NCBI RefSeq assembly: GCF_037975245.1
Contig: NC_092568.1
Coordinates: 39,572,631 to 39,636,630, forward strand
DNA from: Apostichopus japonicus
Lineage: Eukaryota; Echinodermata; Holothuroidea; Aspidochirotida; Stichopodidae
Length of the DNA: 64,000 nt
Direction of reading: 5' to 3'
Translations under genes and position numbers: made by a program
Part shown: in pieces, positions 63,640 through 64,000 of the stretch
Position numbering within the stretch: the stretch's first letter is position 1
How the letters are laid out: every line of letters begins with the position of its first letter
The notes under the pieces: model-generated
What the model was told of the DNA's origin: nothing
The model's input: only the letters and a program-made list of their open reading frames with translations
Database searches by the model: none

Positions 63640-64000
63640 AGCAACCATTGTTACATCAGTACACTAGTAATGAAAAATTTAAGCTACTTTTAAAACTCAT
63701 AGACAGTTATGTGAGCCTTCTATCAACGTTTCAACTCAAAATGGTTCAAATGGTTGGTTAAATGAAGGGAAAATTCACACAGATAGCTTTGCATATATAC
63801 AAACCTATTTCATAAAATGGTTTACATATCCTTTCCATGGACACCAAACTTGAAAAAGCACTAGAAACTTGAAATGTAAAAACTAAACCATAAACGTATC
63901 ATGTCAGGTGACTAAGAAACTAACAATGTTTCATCGTTCTGTTATCAATGGAGAACAAAATTTTAACAGGTAATAAATAACAACAGCTATGAATTTGATG
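63640..64000 (-). other. Acetyl-CoA synthetase intron, right edge
   Basis: Remaining intron up to the window end. The next upstream exon is outside. Confidence 0.5.

Overview
The window is eukaryotic nuclear DNA from an animal: spliced genes with GT-AG introns, long (AT)n tracts, and many decayed retrotransposons and DNA transposons. The transposon mix (hAT-like elements with 8-bp target duplications, Penelope-like, CR1/L2-like, KDZ-like and Harbinger-like remnants, a hammerhead-ribozyme repeat) fits a marine invertebrate, possibly an echinoderm. That placement is an inference and is not proven by the sequence.

Only two host-type genes are well supported, and both are partial. (1) The 3' half of an acetyl-CoA synthetase gene (ACSS type) lies on the minus strand, with four exons between 63119 and 57255. 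Frames and splice phases join perfectly across all four, and the upstream exons lie beyond the right edge. (2) The last two exons of a death-domain protein lie on the plus strand (33447-33673 and 33951-34023); the upstream exons were not found.

Layout. 1-9935: sparse DNA with four hAT-like elements, (AT)48 and LINE fragments. 9936-26080: a broken array of a ~400-500 bp repeat. Nine of its copies carry an intact splice acceptor, exactly three bases, then a splice donor, on the same strand as the death-domain gene. The array is interrupted by other insertions. These include a 397-bp tandem duplication, a tandem hammerhead-ribozyme repeat (15000-15480) with an inverted partner at 17679-18039, tRNA-like SINE pieces and a large palindrome. 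They also include a 3-kb element with TA target duplications and a SAM-family terminal exon (18870-21877). 27290-33400: GTCA-rich repeats, a Penelope-like remnant and a LINE remnant. 34253-41482: a 7.2-kb element with terminal inverted repeats and TA target duplications, carrying a multi-exon SAM-family pseudogene on the minus strand. 43345-44932: a LINE split by a hAT-like element. 50590-55090: KDZ-like and Harbinger-like remnants and another large hAT-like element. 55104-64000: the ACSS gene and its introns.

A theme links several parts: short segments spanning a splice junction have been duplicated in tandem inside introns. In ACSS this happened three times: 15 copies of a donor segment at 53-bp period, 4 copies of an acceptor segment at exactly 144-bp period, and copies on both sides of a third exon. 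The AG-NNN-GTAAGT array in the left half may be an extreme form of the same process.
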